A stretch of DNA of 64,000 nucleotides from Parvularia atlantis. Taxonomy: Eukaryota; Opisthokonta; Rotosphaerida. The notes under the pieces are model-generated. The model made no database searches and was not told the DNA's origin. It saw only the letters and a program-made list of their open reading frames with translations. The position numbers and the translations under genes are program-made. Below, piece by piece: positions 55,413 to 64,000 of the stretch. The stretch is from contig CALSCO010002368.1 in the NCBI GenBank assembly GCA_943704415.1, forward strand, positions 1 to 64,000, in the 5' to 3' direction. Numbering within the stretch: position 1 is the first letter of the stretch; every line of letters starts with the position of its first letter.

Positions 55413-58315
55413 TCAAACGAGCTTGAGCGGCGCCGTGAGCGACTTCATGCGGCGGTGCGCGGTCGGGGCGGCCTCGGCTTCCTCGCTCACGCTTGCGAGC
55501 GGCGCGCCCGGCGCGGCCTCATGCGCCAGCTCGATCGGGATCACCGTCGTCGACGTGCGCCGGCGCAGCATCGCCACCGTGGCCGTCTTGCTGGGACCCG
55601 CGGCGACCTGGGCCATGACCTGGGGCTGCGTCGTCGTCGGCGCACCGGCGCTCGTGTTATGCTCGTAGTGGTCGTGCGCCCAGTAGCAGTACGCGGCGCG
55701 ACCGAGCGAGATGACGACGAGCACAGCGCAAAACGCCAGCAGCGTCGCGTTGAACTGCACCGATGCGCGGCACGCCGCCACGAAGCCGTCAAAGACAGGG
55801 TCGACCGTGAGGACCACGCCCGTGAGCACTTGCGCCACGCGCGTCTCGTTGACCTGCAGCAGCGTTGGCGAGACGCGCGGCAGGCGCACGGTGAGCAGCG
55901 GCAGGGTCAGGTTTTGGATGCGTCCGAGCGGCAGCTTGTCCAGGCCGAGCAGGCAGCGCACGAGGTCTTCAGCCGGGTTGAGGATGATCGGGTCGATGTG
56001 CTCAGTCACGACGCGCAGCAGGTTGCGGATCTCGCTCTCGATAAAGTCCGTCGTGGCCTCGACGCTGTCCAGGAACGCGGCCGACTCGCCCAGCTTGCTG
56101 TTGATCGACGTCTCGAGCCCGGCCAGCGCCGCGTTGGCGTCGCGCACGTACGCGCCCACGCTCGCGTTCACGCGCGCGTCGTAGTCGAGCGCGACCTGGC
56201 GCGACCACGCCGCCGTGGCCTCGACTGCGCTCTGGCGGTAGTGCGCCCGCGCCTGCTCGCCGCCGACGATCATGAGGCTGAACACGACCACACCGAGCAC
56301 GGCGACCAGCAGGCAGTACATGAAAGGCGCGTGCCTGGGCATGCGTCTGCTCAGCGGTATAACCGCAGCAGCGGGTGCGCGCGGGACGCACCAGACGTGC
56401 TCGCGAAACACGGTCACGGCGCGCCGCAGCCGCAGACTTGGCGTGACGCGCTGCACCACCCAGCCGCCGGCCGCCTCGGTCCACCACGCCGACCAGCGCG
56501 CGCGCCACGTCGCTGCGTCGGCGCTGCCGCCGTCGCCCGACCGCGCGCCGACCGCGGCCTGCCAGCGGCGCTCCTCGTCCACGGCAAAGTACGCGTCCCA
56601 AGCAACCTGTGCCGCGACGGCCAGCGCCACGAGTGCGATAGCAGCGTAGACGCCCACAACGAGCGCGTCGACCGCGCGGTCGACCGGGGCGTAGTCGATC
56701 GAGGCGCAGAACGTGATGTTGGCCGGCGCGGGCGTCGGCAGCGTGTCGTCGCCGATGTAGTACTGCGAGGCGGGTGAGGCAGCGCGAAGGGGCGGCAGCA
56801 GCGGCGCACCTGCTTGCGGTTCGCGTTGGCGCGCAGCAGGTCCTGGTAGACGCTCGTCTCGAGCAGACCCGACACGACGTATGTGTACAGCAGGTTGCTC
56901 ACGCTGCAAGGCGCGCGCAGCGCGTCAGCCGGGGCACGACGGTGCAGCCCGCGACGCACAAGCTCGAGGGCGACTCGACCACGATGATCGACGGCGTCGG
57001 GATGACGACCGTCGGGACGGGCGGGAAGGCGGGCATGGCCGGAATGGTCGGGATGGTGCCGCCGAAGAAGCCCACGAACGCGTTAAGGCCGCTCAGAAAC
57101 GCGTTAAGGTCGTTCTGCGACTGCTGCAGCTGGCTCTGGAGCGTGCCCTGGACCTGGCGCAGGCTCTGGGTGAACGACGAGAGCTGCGCGTTGGCGACCT
57201 GCTGGCCCTTCTGCGTGGCCAAGTTAACGGCCGACGAGACGACGGTCGTGCCCGCGTCGGTGTAGCACAGCCAGCGGCGCTGTGTGTGAGCCGCGGTGAG
57301 CGGCAAGGTGGGCACAACGTCGCGGCGCAGCCGCACCAGGCGGAACTGCAGCAGCGCCTTGAGCAGGTCGACGAGCAGCTCGCTGCCCTGGACGGCGGCG
57401 GCAAAGCCGGCGTCGACCGAGCGGTTGACGACGCCGGCGATGGCCTCGTTGACGCCGCGCGCTGCAAAGTACCTGTGCGCCGCGCGCGCGCGCGGTGAGA
57501 CCCTCCACGAGACGTGTTGCTCACGCGGCCGACGCACGGCACGGTCGCAGTCACGTTCGCCGCCGTCTGCACGCCGACGCACGCCGCGCCGACGATCTCT
57601 TTGACGTGCTCGGCCTCGCGGCGGACCTTTCCCGCGCACGGTGCGCGTCAGCGAGCCGCAGCGTGCCATCGCACTGGCAGCGCACCGTCGCCGCGATCTG
57701 CGCCAAGCCGAGGATGTGCAGCAGCAGCAGGAAGACGACGATCGTGAACGGCGTGCGCGCGAGCCGCGCGACGAAGCCGGCCTCGATGCGCGCGTCGCGC
57801 GGCAGCGTCGCCTCTGCGCCACCCGGAGCCGCGGCCCGCACGGGCACGTCGTACGCCGGCGGCGGCGTCACATCGCGCTCGGCGGCGCGTCGCGGGCGGG
57901 TTGCGGTCGCGGTCGCAGGCGCAGCGGGCGGCGTGGGCGTCGCGCCGGCCGTGTACAGCGGCGGCGGGGTCTCGTCGCGCCGGCCGGGCGCGAGCATCGG
58001 GTTCTTGCCACTGGGACCCGCGGTGCCGCGCGGGCTGTGCAGGTTGAGCTTGCCGAAGAGGTCGGGCACAAAGGAAGCGCTGCTGCTGTTGCTGTTGCTG
58101 CCGGCGGGCATGGGCCGCGGGCCGGCGGGGTGCGGCGCGGCGGCATCGGCTAGTGCCGCCACGTGGTGCGAGGCGCTGTCAACAACAACAACGCAGGCAA
58201 GGAAAAAAGCCCGCGACGCACCTGGAGGAAGCGTCACGGTGACGGCTGTGCCCGCGACCGACTGGCGGCGTGCGAGCAGGCGAGTGCCGGCGCGCGTGGC
58301 GGCGACGCGGTCCAT
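55413..58315 (-). CDS. PRM1: Prm1-like plasma-membrane fusion protein
   Basis: Polytopic membrane protein that in fungi helps mating cells merge membranes. The N-terminal Pro-rich cytoplasmic part (TPPPLYTAG, TPPPAYDVPVRAA) precedes TM1 (FTIVVFLLLLHILGLAQI). The first luminal region contains YFAARGVNEAIAGVVNRSVD, WLCYTDAGTTVVSSAVNLAT, a coiled SQLQQSQNDLNAFL, and the TIPTIPAMPAFPPVPTVVIP segment. TM2 lies near VGVYAAIALVALAVAAQV and TM3 is YCLLVAVLGVVVFSLMIVGG. The second luminal region has SVGAYVRDANAALAGLE and NPAEDLVRCLLGLDKLPL, which matches the Prm1 pattern P-x-V-x-C-L-x-G. TM4 is LLAFCAVLVVISLGRAAY. NxT/S sites lie in the luminal parts. About five introns. The start could instead be at 58111. 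Confidence 0.72.
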
Positions 58316-58717
58316 GGCGCAGAGGGGGCGGGGTTGCGCACTCTGCGACGCAAATTGGACGCTAGGGGCTAGCGCTAGACCGGCCAATGGGGCGCAGCGC
58401 GAGGTGCTGATTGGTGGAGCCGCAAATGCCGGCCAACGCGACGCGACGTGTTGCGTGTGCTGCGACGCGGGGTGCAAGCTCAGCAGCACCTAGTCGCGTC
58501 CGCGGCACACCGCAATGCCGCAAACATGCAACAGTGTGTGCGCCTGCAAGCTACCCCTGTCGTGCGCGCCGGGCGTGCGGCGCGGGCCGCTGCTGCCCCA
58601 TGCCGTCCGCAGGTGAAACAGGTGCGAGGCGCTAACTCAACCGAGTGAACTGAACCCAAAGAAGCCAGGTCGGCCAGGCATATTGCCCTCCGCAGCGGCC
58701 CCTCCCAGCCGCGTCGC
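58316..58717. promoter_or_regulatory. Divergent PRM1/MEI2-like promoter with three CCAAT boxes
   Basis: A 402 nt spacer between head-to-head genes, one of the largest in the window. It has a GC-box-like GGGGCGGGG at 58324-58332 and three CCAAT cores within 61 nt: ATTGG 58354-58358, CCAAT 58384-58388 and ATTGG 58410-58414, about 26-30 nt apart. These are HAP/NF-Y core sites by sequence. No gene was seen in it. Confidence 0.6.
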
Positions 58718-59867
58718 ATGCCAAAGCCGGCCCCGCCGCCGGCCGCCACCCCCGCGCCCCCGCTGGCCACGGCAAGACCGCAGGCCGAGCCCGCCCAGCC
58801 ACGTGCGCGCCCGCTAGCGCCGCCGAGTCATGCTTAACTGACCTCGAGATTCGATGCAGATGCCGCGCCTGCATCGCCGTCGCCTCTGGCCGCCGCCCCC
58901 ACCCGGGCCCCGACGCCCCCGGCGCCCCCGGCGGCTGCAGCGGGCGGCTCACCACGCGCCGTGCGCCCGACGCTGACGGAGCGCCCGCCCGACCCGCGCG
59001 GTGTGTGTGTGATGCGCTCTCGTTTCGCGTGGTGGCTGAAGCATCGATCGTGCAGCGCATGCGCCCCGACCGCGCCCGTCCTCGCCCACGCGGCCGCAGC
59101 CGACGGCCCTCGGCCGCGACCTCAACACGCTCATCCCGTCGATGATGGCGTACTACGAGCTGCCGCAGATCGCGCCCGTGCTCGGCCCGCTCGTGCCCGC
59201 GACGCCGCCGCCCTTCGTCGTGCGCCCGCCACCGCCGCGCCCGCGCGTGGACCTGCCCGGCATCATCCGCTCGCCGCGCCCGCTGCCGGTCCTGCACCCG
59301 CCGACCGCAGCTGTGAACGTGCCTGCCCCGCGGCCCCGCCCCGCTGCGCCACCTGAGCCGACGCCCGAGCCGAAGGCCGAGCCGAAGGCCGAGCCGCAGC
59401 CGCAGCCCGAGCAGCCCATCGCCGACGCGCAGCTTGACATGCAGCTCGCAACCGACGCGCAGCCCGACGCGCAGCCCGACGCGCAAGAGAGCGATGAGCA
59501 ACGACGCGACCGCCGCAACCGCTCGCGCCGCCGCCGCGGCCGCCGTGCGTCCGTCGCCGACAGCGTGACCGGCGATATCGCCGAGAGCGCGGTCGAGGGC
59601 GCGGTCAATGTCGACGGCGGAGGCGAGGGCGGGAACCGCGATGCCGAGGCCGACGGCGGCGAGCCGCCCGGCGACGAGTATTCGCAGGCGCTGGACGGCT
59701 ACAACAACGAGAACGACTACGCGAGCAGCGTGGGCGATGCAAGCGAGTGGTACCCGGCCCGCTACAGCAACACGGTCTACGTGCCCGTGCCGTACGGCTC
59801 AATGTGGATCGACGGGCAGGCGGTCTTTGTGCCGATGAGCCCAATGCTGCGCACGCCCATGCCGATG

Positions 59868-59900
<33 letters not shown>

Positions 59901-60882
59901 CCGCTGCCGCTGCCGCTGTCGCTGCCGCTGCCGCCGCCGTCGCCACAGATGCCGTACGGCACGCCGCCGCCATACACGTCGCCGACGTCGGCCATCCTCG
60001 CGCCTGCGCCGACGCCCGCCTCGTCCTCGACCGCGCCGTCGCCGCCGAGCGCCCGCGAGGCCCTGCAGCTGCTCGAGAAGGACCCGCACCCGCCCGCGCT
60101 CGAGGTCGACATCCCGGCCGTGCTCAACGGCACGGAGCAGCGCACGACGGTCATGATCCGCAACGTGCCCAACCGCGTGGCTCCGGTGCGACGCGCGACC
60201 TCGTGTCTTGTTCTGCGGCTGACACGGGGAGGCGCACAGGTCCAGCTGCGCGAGTTCCTCGACAGCTACATCCGCGACGGCTACGACCTCGTGCGCCGTC
60301 CCATTTTCGCAGGCACGCTGAGACACGCTGAGCTGCGGCCGCAGATGTATCTGCCGATGGACTTCCAGCGCGGCAACAACTTTGGCTACTGCTTCGTCAA
60401 CCTGGTCCACCCGCGGTACGCTTTCCGCCTTCGTAGCATGTGGACTGCCCGCTCACGCTCGGCGCAGCGTTGTCGTGCCGCTGATCGACTTCATGATGGG
60501 CAAGCGCTGGCCAAGCACGCCCTCGCGCAAGGTGTGCCACATCAACTACGCGCGCATCCAGGGCCGGCAGGCGCTCTGCGAGCACTTTATGCTCGAGACC
60601 AAGTGCGCGCGCTGTCTACGGGACGTGCGCGGCGACCCGCTGCTCACGCGCCGTCGCAGGCTGATGGAAATCGCCAACCCGGACTGGCGCCCGGTCATCC
60701 TGGGCTCGCCGCGCGCCCGCCCGTCCTCGCGCTCGTCTGTGCGCCGGGGCGGCGGCAGCAGCGCGTCGCACGCGTCGTCGTCGTCGTCGTCGCAGTCGCG
60801 CCGATCGTCCGTCACCGACAGCAGCGACAACGCAAGCAGCGGCCACAGCGCGGGTGACGGTTGTGCGGCGGCGGAGGCGTGA
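58718..60882 (+). CDS. Mei2-like RNA-binding protein
   Basis: RNA-binding protein of the family that drives meiosis in fission yeast. The ATG at 58718 starts a Pro/Ala-rich exon (MPKPAPPPAATPAPPLATAR). Two introns (one with TTAACTGAC, one starting GTGTGTGTG) keep the frame into GRDLNTLIPSMMAYYELPQ. A long disordered region follows with repeated EPKAEPKAEP, an Arg-rich [12 protein letters not shown] stretch and a Met-Pro dipeptide repeat near 59860-59910. The C-terminal Mei2-type RRM has TTVMIRNVPNRV, QLREFLDSYIRDGYDL, MYLPMDFQRGNNFGYCFVNL, DFMMGKRWPSTPSRKVCHIN and YARIQGRQALCEHF. Three introns cut the RRM. The tail is Ser/Arg-rich. Earlier RRMs were not found, as in some shorter family members. 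Confidence 0.88.
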
Positions 60883-61042
60883 TCAGCTAGCGGCACAACA
60901 AGCCGAGAAAAAAAAAAGGTAGCAAGACACGAGATAATGCGTTGCCTTTGTGGGGGCCAGTACGTGTACTTGTGAGTGTGTGAGCGGTCTGGGCGGCTGC
61001 GTGTGTCGCCCTAACAAATACAACTGTGTGAGTACCGCGCGG

Positions 61043-61759
61043 CTACCTTGTGTGGCGGCCGCCTCGCGCGGCCACACGCTCGAGCGGCGTCCGCCCGTCC
61101 AGCCCGTCCTCAAACTGCAGCATGTCCAAGTAGTACTGCAGCTGCAGCACGGCCGACTCGTTGTCAAGGAAGCGCCGCAAGCGGGCCTTGCGCACGCCGC
61201 GCTCGGCGAGGATGTCCCGCGCGGCCGACGTCGAGAACTGCTCGTTGACGAGCAGTATCGAGGCAATCGGCACGCGCGTCTCGGGCTGTTGCAGCAGCTG
61301 CAGGAAGCGCAGCGTTTTGAGGCACTGGCTCGACTCGAGCTGGCCCTCGACGGTGATCGGGTAGCCGACGACGACGCCGCGCACACCGTTCTGCGCAAAG
61401 ACAACGCGCAGCACCGCTGAGGCCGCGGCCGCGCATCGCGTCAGCGCAGCCCCCCACACACGCACGCAGCACGTGCAATGCGCGTGCACACCGGCCAGCT
61501 GCCGCGAGCCGTCGGCCGAGCGCGTGGGCAGCTGCCCGCGGTACGCCATCGCGACGGCCTGCATCGGGTCGGCGAGGGCGAGCCCAACATGCTCGTCGCC
61601 CACGTCGAGCGCCGCGACGACCTCGGGCGCCGGATGCGCGCGCGCAAACGCCTCGACCGTGCGCAGCGGCAGCCCGCGCTTGGTCCGCGCCACGCTCGCG
61701 GCCAGGTCCGGCGGGAACGCGTTGCGCAGCAGTGCAATGCGTGCTCGCAGCGTCGTCAT
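61043..61759 (-). CDS. YqgF/RuvX-like RNase H-fold nuclease, possibly organellar
   Basis: Putative Holliday-junction-resolvase-like or RNA-processing nuclease. The ATG at 61759 opens MTTLRARIALLRNAFPPDLA. The conserved core is VAALDVGDEHVGLALADPMQ (first catalytic Asp), then after an intron VVFAQNGVRGVVVGYPIT, LLVNEQFSTSAARDIL (the E-x-ST motif), and RRFLDNESAVLQLQYYLDML (late Asp plus the LQ helix). It fits the bacterial YqgF family, which in eukaryotes is found in organelles. The leader has several arginines and no acids before Asp18, so mitochondrial import is plausible. Stop codon 160 nt from the Mei2-like stop; start codon 21 nt from KXD1. Confidence 0.82.
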   Translation of the reverse strand: MTTLRARIALLRNAFPPDLAASVARTKRGLPLRTVEAFARAHPAPEVVAALDVGDEHVGLALADPMQAVAMAYRGQLPTRSADGSRQLAGVHAHCTCCVRVWGAALTRCAAAASAVLRVVFAQNGVRGVVVGYPITVEGQLESSQCLKTLRFLQLLQQPETRVPIASILLVNEQFSTSAARDILAERGVRKARLRRFLDNESAVLQLQYYLDMLQFEDGLDGRTPLERVAARGGRHTR

Positions 61760-61780
61760 GCAAGCGAACTTCGAGCGGTC

Positions 61781-62262
61781 ATGGATCTGAGTGCGTTTGC
61801 GGCCGCATCCGAGGCAGTGGCCGACGGGCGACCGAGCGCGGCGGCCGTGTTTGCGCAGCAGCTGCTGGGCACGGTCAACGACGCGGACCTGGAGGCGATC
61901 GCGGCGACGCAGGGCAAGACGTGCGCCGATGCACGCGGATGAAGATGCGCGTGCTCGAGACTCACGCGCGCGCGGTCGTGCCCAGCCTCTTCGCGTTCCG
62001 CCGCACGAACCAGCTCCTCGGCACGTTCAACGAGTTTAGCGCGAAGCGGTACCAGGGCGTGCACAAGGAGTTCGAGGGGCACGTGCGCATGCTCGCCGCG
62101 ATGAAGGCCGACCTCGACTCGATCTTCAGGCGCATCCGGTGCGCGGCCCCCGGCCCCGCCCGCGTCGCTCACGTGACGCGCGCGCGCGCCCTGCGCAGCG
62201 TTCTGCAGGCCAAGCTGGCCAAGCAGTACCCGAAGGCGTTCGAGGAGGTGTCGCGGGCGTGA
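61781..62262 (+). CDS. KXD1: KxDL motif protein 1 (BORC subunit)
   Basis: Subunit of BORC, which positions lysosomes or vacuoles. The ATG at 61781 opens MDLSAFAAASEAVADGRPSA, then VFAQQLLGTVNDADLEAIAA. A 68 nt intron (AAG AC|C) leads to LFAFRRTNQLLGTFNEFSA, then GHVRMLAAMKADLDSIFRRI, which contains the K-x-D-L motif and the RRIR end. A second intron leads to VLQAKLAKQYPKAFEEVSRA and the stop at 62262. The animal protein aligns through the same blocks. About 115 residues. Confidence 0.9.
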
Positions 62263-62293
62263 ATGAACTATGATGGCGGCAGTACAACAGCGC

Positions 62294-64000
62294 TCAGGAG
62301 ACTATCCGCAGCAGCAGCTGGTCGTCGCGCAGCGCCAGGCGCACTTCGTCCACGGGCACGCTCAGCGTGACCTTGCGCAGGCGGTCGTCGCGCCCGTGGC
62401 GCAGCGTGATCAGCCCGCCTGTGTCGCGCACGCGTCAGACGGACGCGCTCGCAAAAGCGGCAGCAGATGCACGCACCGCTCTCGAGCATCGACAGCAGGT
62501 CGAGGCACTCGTTGCGGCTCACGGACGAGATGAGGTTGCGCGCACGGCACGCGCCACTGTAAAGGTCGTACACCTGCCGCCGCACAATCAGCTGCACAGT
62601 CCACCAGTGCCGGTGCCGCGCGCACCTTGGCAGCGCTCAGGTCGGCGGCGGCGGCGCGGTTGGCTTGCACGCCCGCGATCATGTGCAAGACGATCTTGGC
62701 GTGCGTCTACGCGCGCGCGCGGCGGTTTGGAGCCGCCTCGGCCGGCACCGCAAAATGCACACACCTGCAGCTGCCGCATCTTCTCCACGTACGGCGAGCC
62801 AAAGACGCTCGACAGCACCGCCGCGACGTCGGTCAGCCCCACGCGCAGTGACGGCGACGCCGTGCCGGCCTCGAGCCGCTGCAAGTGCTTACGCAGTGCC
62901 GCGTCGAGTGCCAGTCTGCGTTGTCGCGAGCAATCAGCAGCCAGCCGAGCGCAGACACGGCGTCGCGGCGCACCGGCACACGTCGAGCGCCTTGCGCGTG
63001 TCGCCCGAGTTGGCCGCGACCTTGCGCGCGCACAGCTGCAGCGCGTCCGCGTCGAAGAGCACTCGCCGCTCAACCGGTAGGAGCGCGAGCCGCGCTTGCA
63101 GGACGGCGACGAGCTCGCCATGCGTGTACGGCGGAAAGTGCAGCAGCTGCGGCACCACTGGCGCAGCGCAGACGGCACCGTCAGCGCGGCTGGACAGACA
63201 TCCGCGCACACGCACCGTTCTTGGCGCGCAGCCGTGGCAGCAGGCGGTCGGTCAGGTCCAGCGCGTTGGCGATGCCTGCAAAACACGCGGTCTCAGCCGT
63301 CGCGGTTCACGGCAGCCGTCGCGTGGCGCACCGACGAGCAGCAGGCGCGAGCCCTCGACCGAGGCCAACTCGAAGATGTGGTACAGGACCTCCTGGTCGC
63401 GCGTCATGAGCTGGTCCATCTCGTCCAAGACAACGAGACTGCACGTGCGCGGTTTCAGATTGGCGGCTCAACCGCTCGCCTGCCCGTGCACCGCGCACCA
63501 CAGCGGCGTCTGCGGGCTCAACAGGTGCTCGTGCAGCTGCTCGGCAGCGCGCGCGTCGCTGACCGCGGTCTGCCCGACGAGGCCCTCGAGCAGGACGGTG
63601 TAGATCTCGCGCGCGTTGCCGACGGCCATGCAGTTGACCTGCGCCAGAGCCGTGGTCAGCGACGACCGCGGTCAGGCAAGGACGCGGCACACCTGCAGAT
63701 GCTGCAGTCCCGCGAGCGCCCGCTCCTCGCCCAGCTGCGCGAGCACCGTGCTGACCAGCAGCGTCTTGCCCGCGCCAGGGCAGCCCGACACGTATAGTGC
63801 GCCGCCGGTGCCGGTCGCGGCGTGCTCGCACACGAAGCGCAGCACCTGCTCGCGCTCGCGCTCGCGGCCGGTGACGTCGAGCGTGCCCGCGGGCGCGCGG
63901 CACAGCGCGGCCCTCGCCTCGGCCGCGAGCGCCTCGGCCGCCTCGAGGGGGCCCACGACGCGCGCCGGCGGCGGGCTGCTGGCCACGTTCTCCGCATCCG
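62294..64000 (-). CDS. CDC6: Replication licensing ATPase CDC6, N-terminus outside window
   Basis: Loads MCM helicase at origins together with ORC and Cdt1. The visible part starts inside the N-terminal region (DAENVASSPPPARVVGPLE) because the window ends at 64000. The AAA+ domain has VTGREREREQVLRFV, Walker A YVSGCPGAGKTLLVS, QVNCMAVGNAREIYTVLL, Walker B LVVLDEMDQLMTRDQEVLYH, sensor 1 and IANALDLTDRLLPRLRAK. It continues with PQLLHFPPYTHGELVAVLQ and LCARKVAANSGDTRKALDVC, the sensor 2 region, which matches animal CDC6 closely. The C-terminal winged helix includes SVSRNECLDLLSMLES and ends VTLSVPVDEVRLALRDDQ then LLLRIVS. About eight introns. Confidence 0.9.

Noticed and set aside
1-64000. Mobile elements, virus-like copies, CRISPR arrays and rRNA
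   Set aside because: No terminal repeats, transposase, reverse transcriptase, integrase, capsid-like frames, spaced repeats or rRNA signatures were recognised. The only repeats are short simple-sequence tracts and the duplicated Tudor segment.

Overview
The window is very GC-rich nuclear DNA from a eukaryote with an extremely compact genome. About 33 protein genes fill 64 kb. Nearly all are cut by short introns, mostly 45-75 nt, usually starting GTGCG and ending in a pyrimidine-poor tail, with a CTGAC, CTCAC or CTAAC branch motif about 10-25 nt before the terminal AG. The gene set points to a fungus, probably an early-diverging lineage, or a close relative: a Prm1-like cell-fusion protein, a Mei2-type RNA-binding protein, a Zn2Cys6 regulator with PAS folds, a MEF2/Rlm1-type MADS factor, an ATP phosphoribosyltransferase (histidine synthesis) and an ECM4-type glutathionyl-hydroquinone reductase. 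It also keeps genes that model yeasts have lost: SNAPC4, TRAF7-like and RNF123-like ligases, SMIM14, CDC6 in a form close to the animal one, and KXD1. The species cannot be named from the sequence. Layout, left to right: RPS17 (+); SAM synthetase, eIF3b and HisG (-); SNAPC4-like Myb and RNF123-like ligase (+); PUS3 (-); a PRELI-TM-PX-PH-DUF547 protein (+); TRAF7-like ligase (-); an intronless three-part glycosyltransferase (+); a mitochondrial-looking protein and the Zn2Cys6-PAS factor (+); SWT1-like PIN protein (-); myotubularin (+); a double CHHC zinc-finger/four-Tudor protein (-); glutathionyl-hydroquinone reductase and MEF2-like factor (+); a double-SH3 coiled-coil scaffold (-); a 53-residue membrane protein (+); SMIM14 and a metallophosphoesterase (-); a protein with a syntaxin-17-like membrane hairpin (+); HMGB (-); AFG2-type AAA ATPase (+); pinin (-); RNA polymerase III subunit RPC11 and an epoxide-hydrolase-like protein (+); Prm1 (-); Mei2-like (+); YqgF-like (-); KXD1 (+); CDC6 (-, cut by the window end). 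No mobile element, virus-like copy, tRNA, rRNA or CRISPR array was recognised. Genes do not form functional operons, but spacing is extreme. Several head-to-head pairs have only 20-64 nt between start codons, tail-to-tail pairs have 22-99 nt between stop codons, and one tandem pair is 16 nt apart. The most unusual items are the in-frame fusion of two GTSF1/U11-48K-type CHHC fingers to four SMN-type Tudor domains, the PRELI-TM-PX-PH-DUF547 architecture, and the head-to-head PRM1/MEI2 pair sharing a 400 bp spacer with three CCAAT boxes. Exon joins were worked out by hand from splice signals, reading phase and remembered family sequences, so outer starts are less certain than cores.
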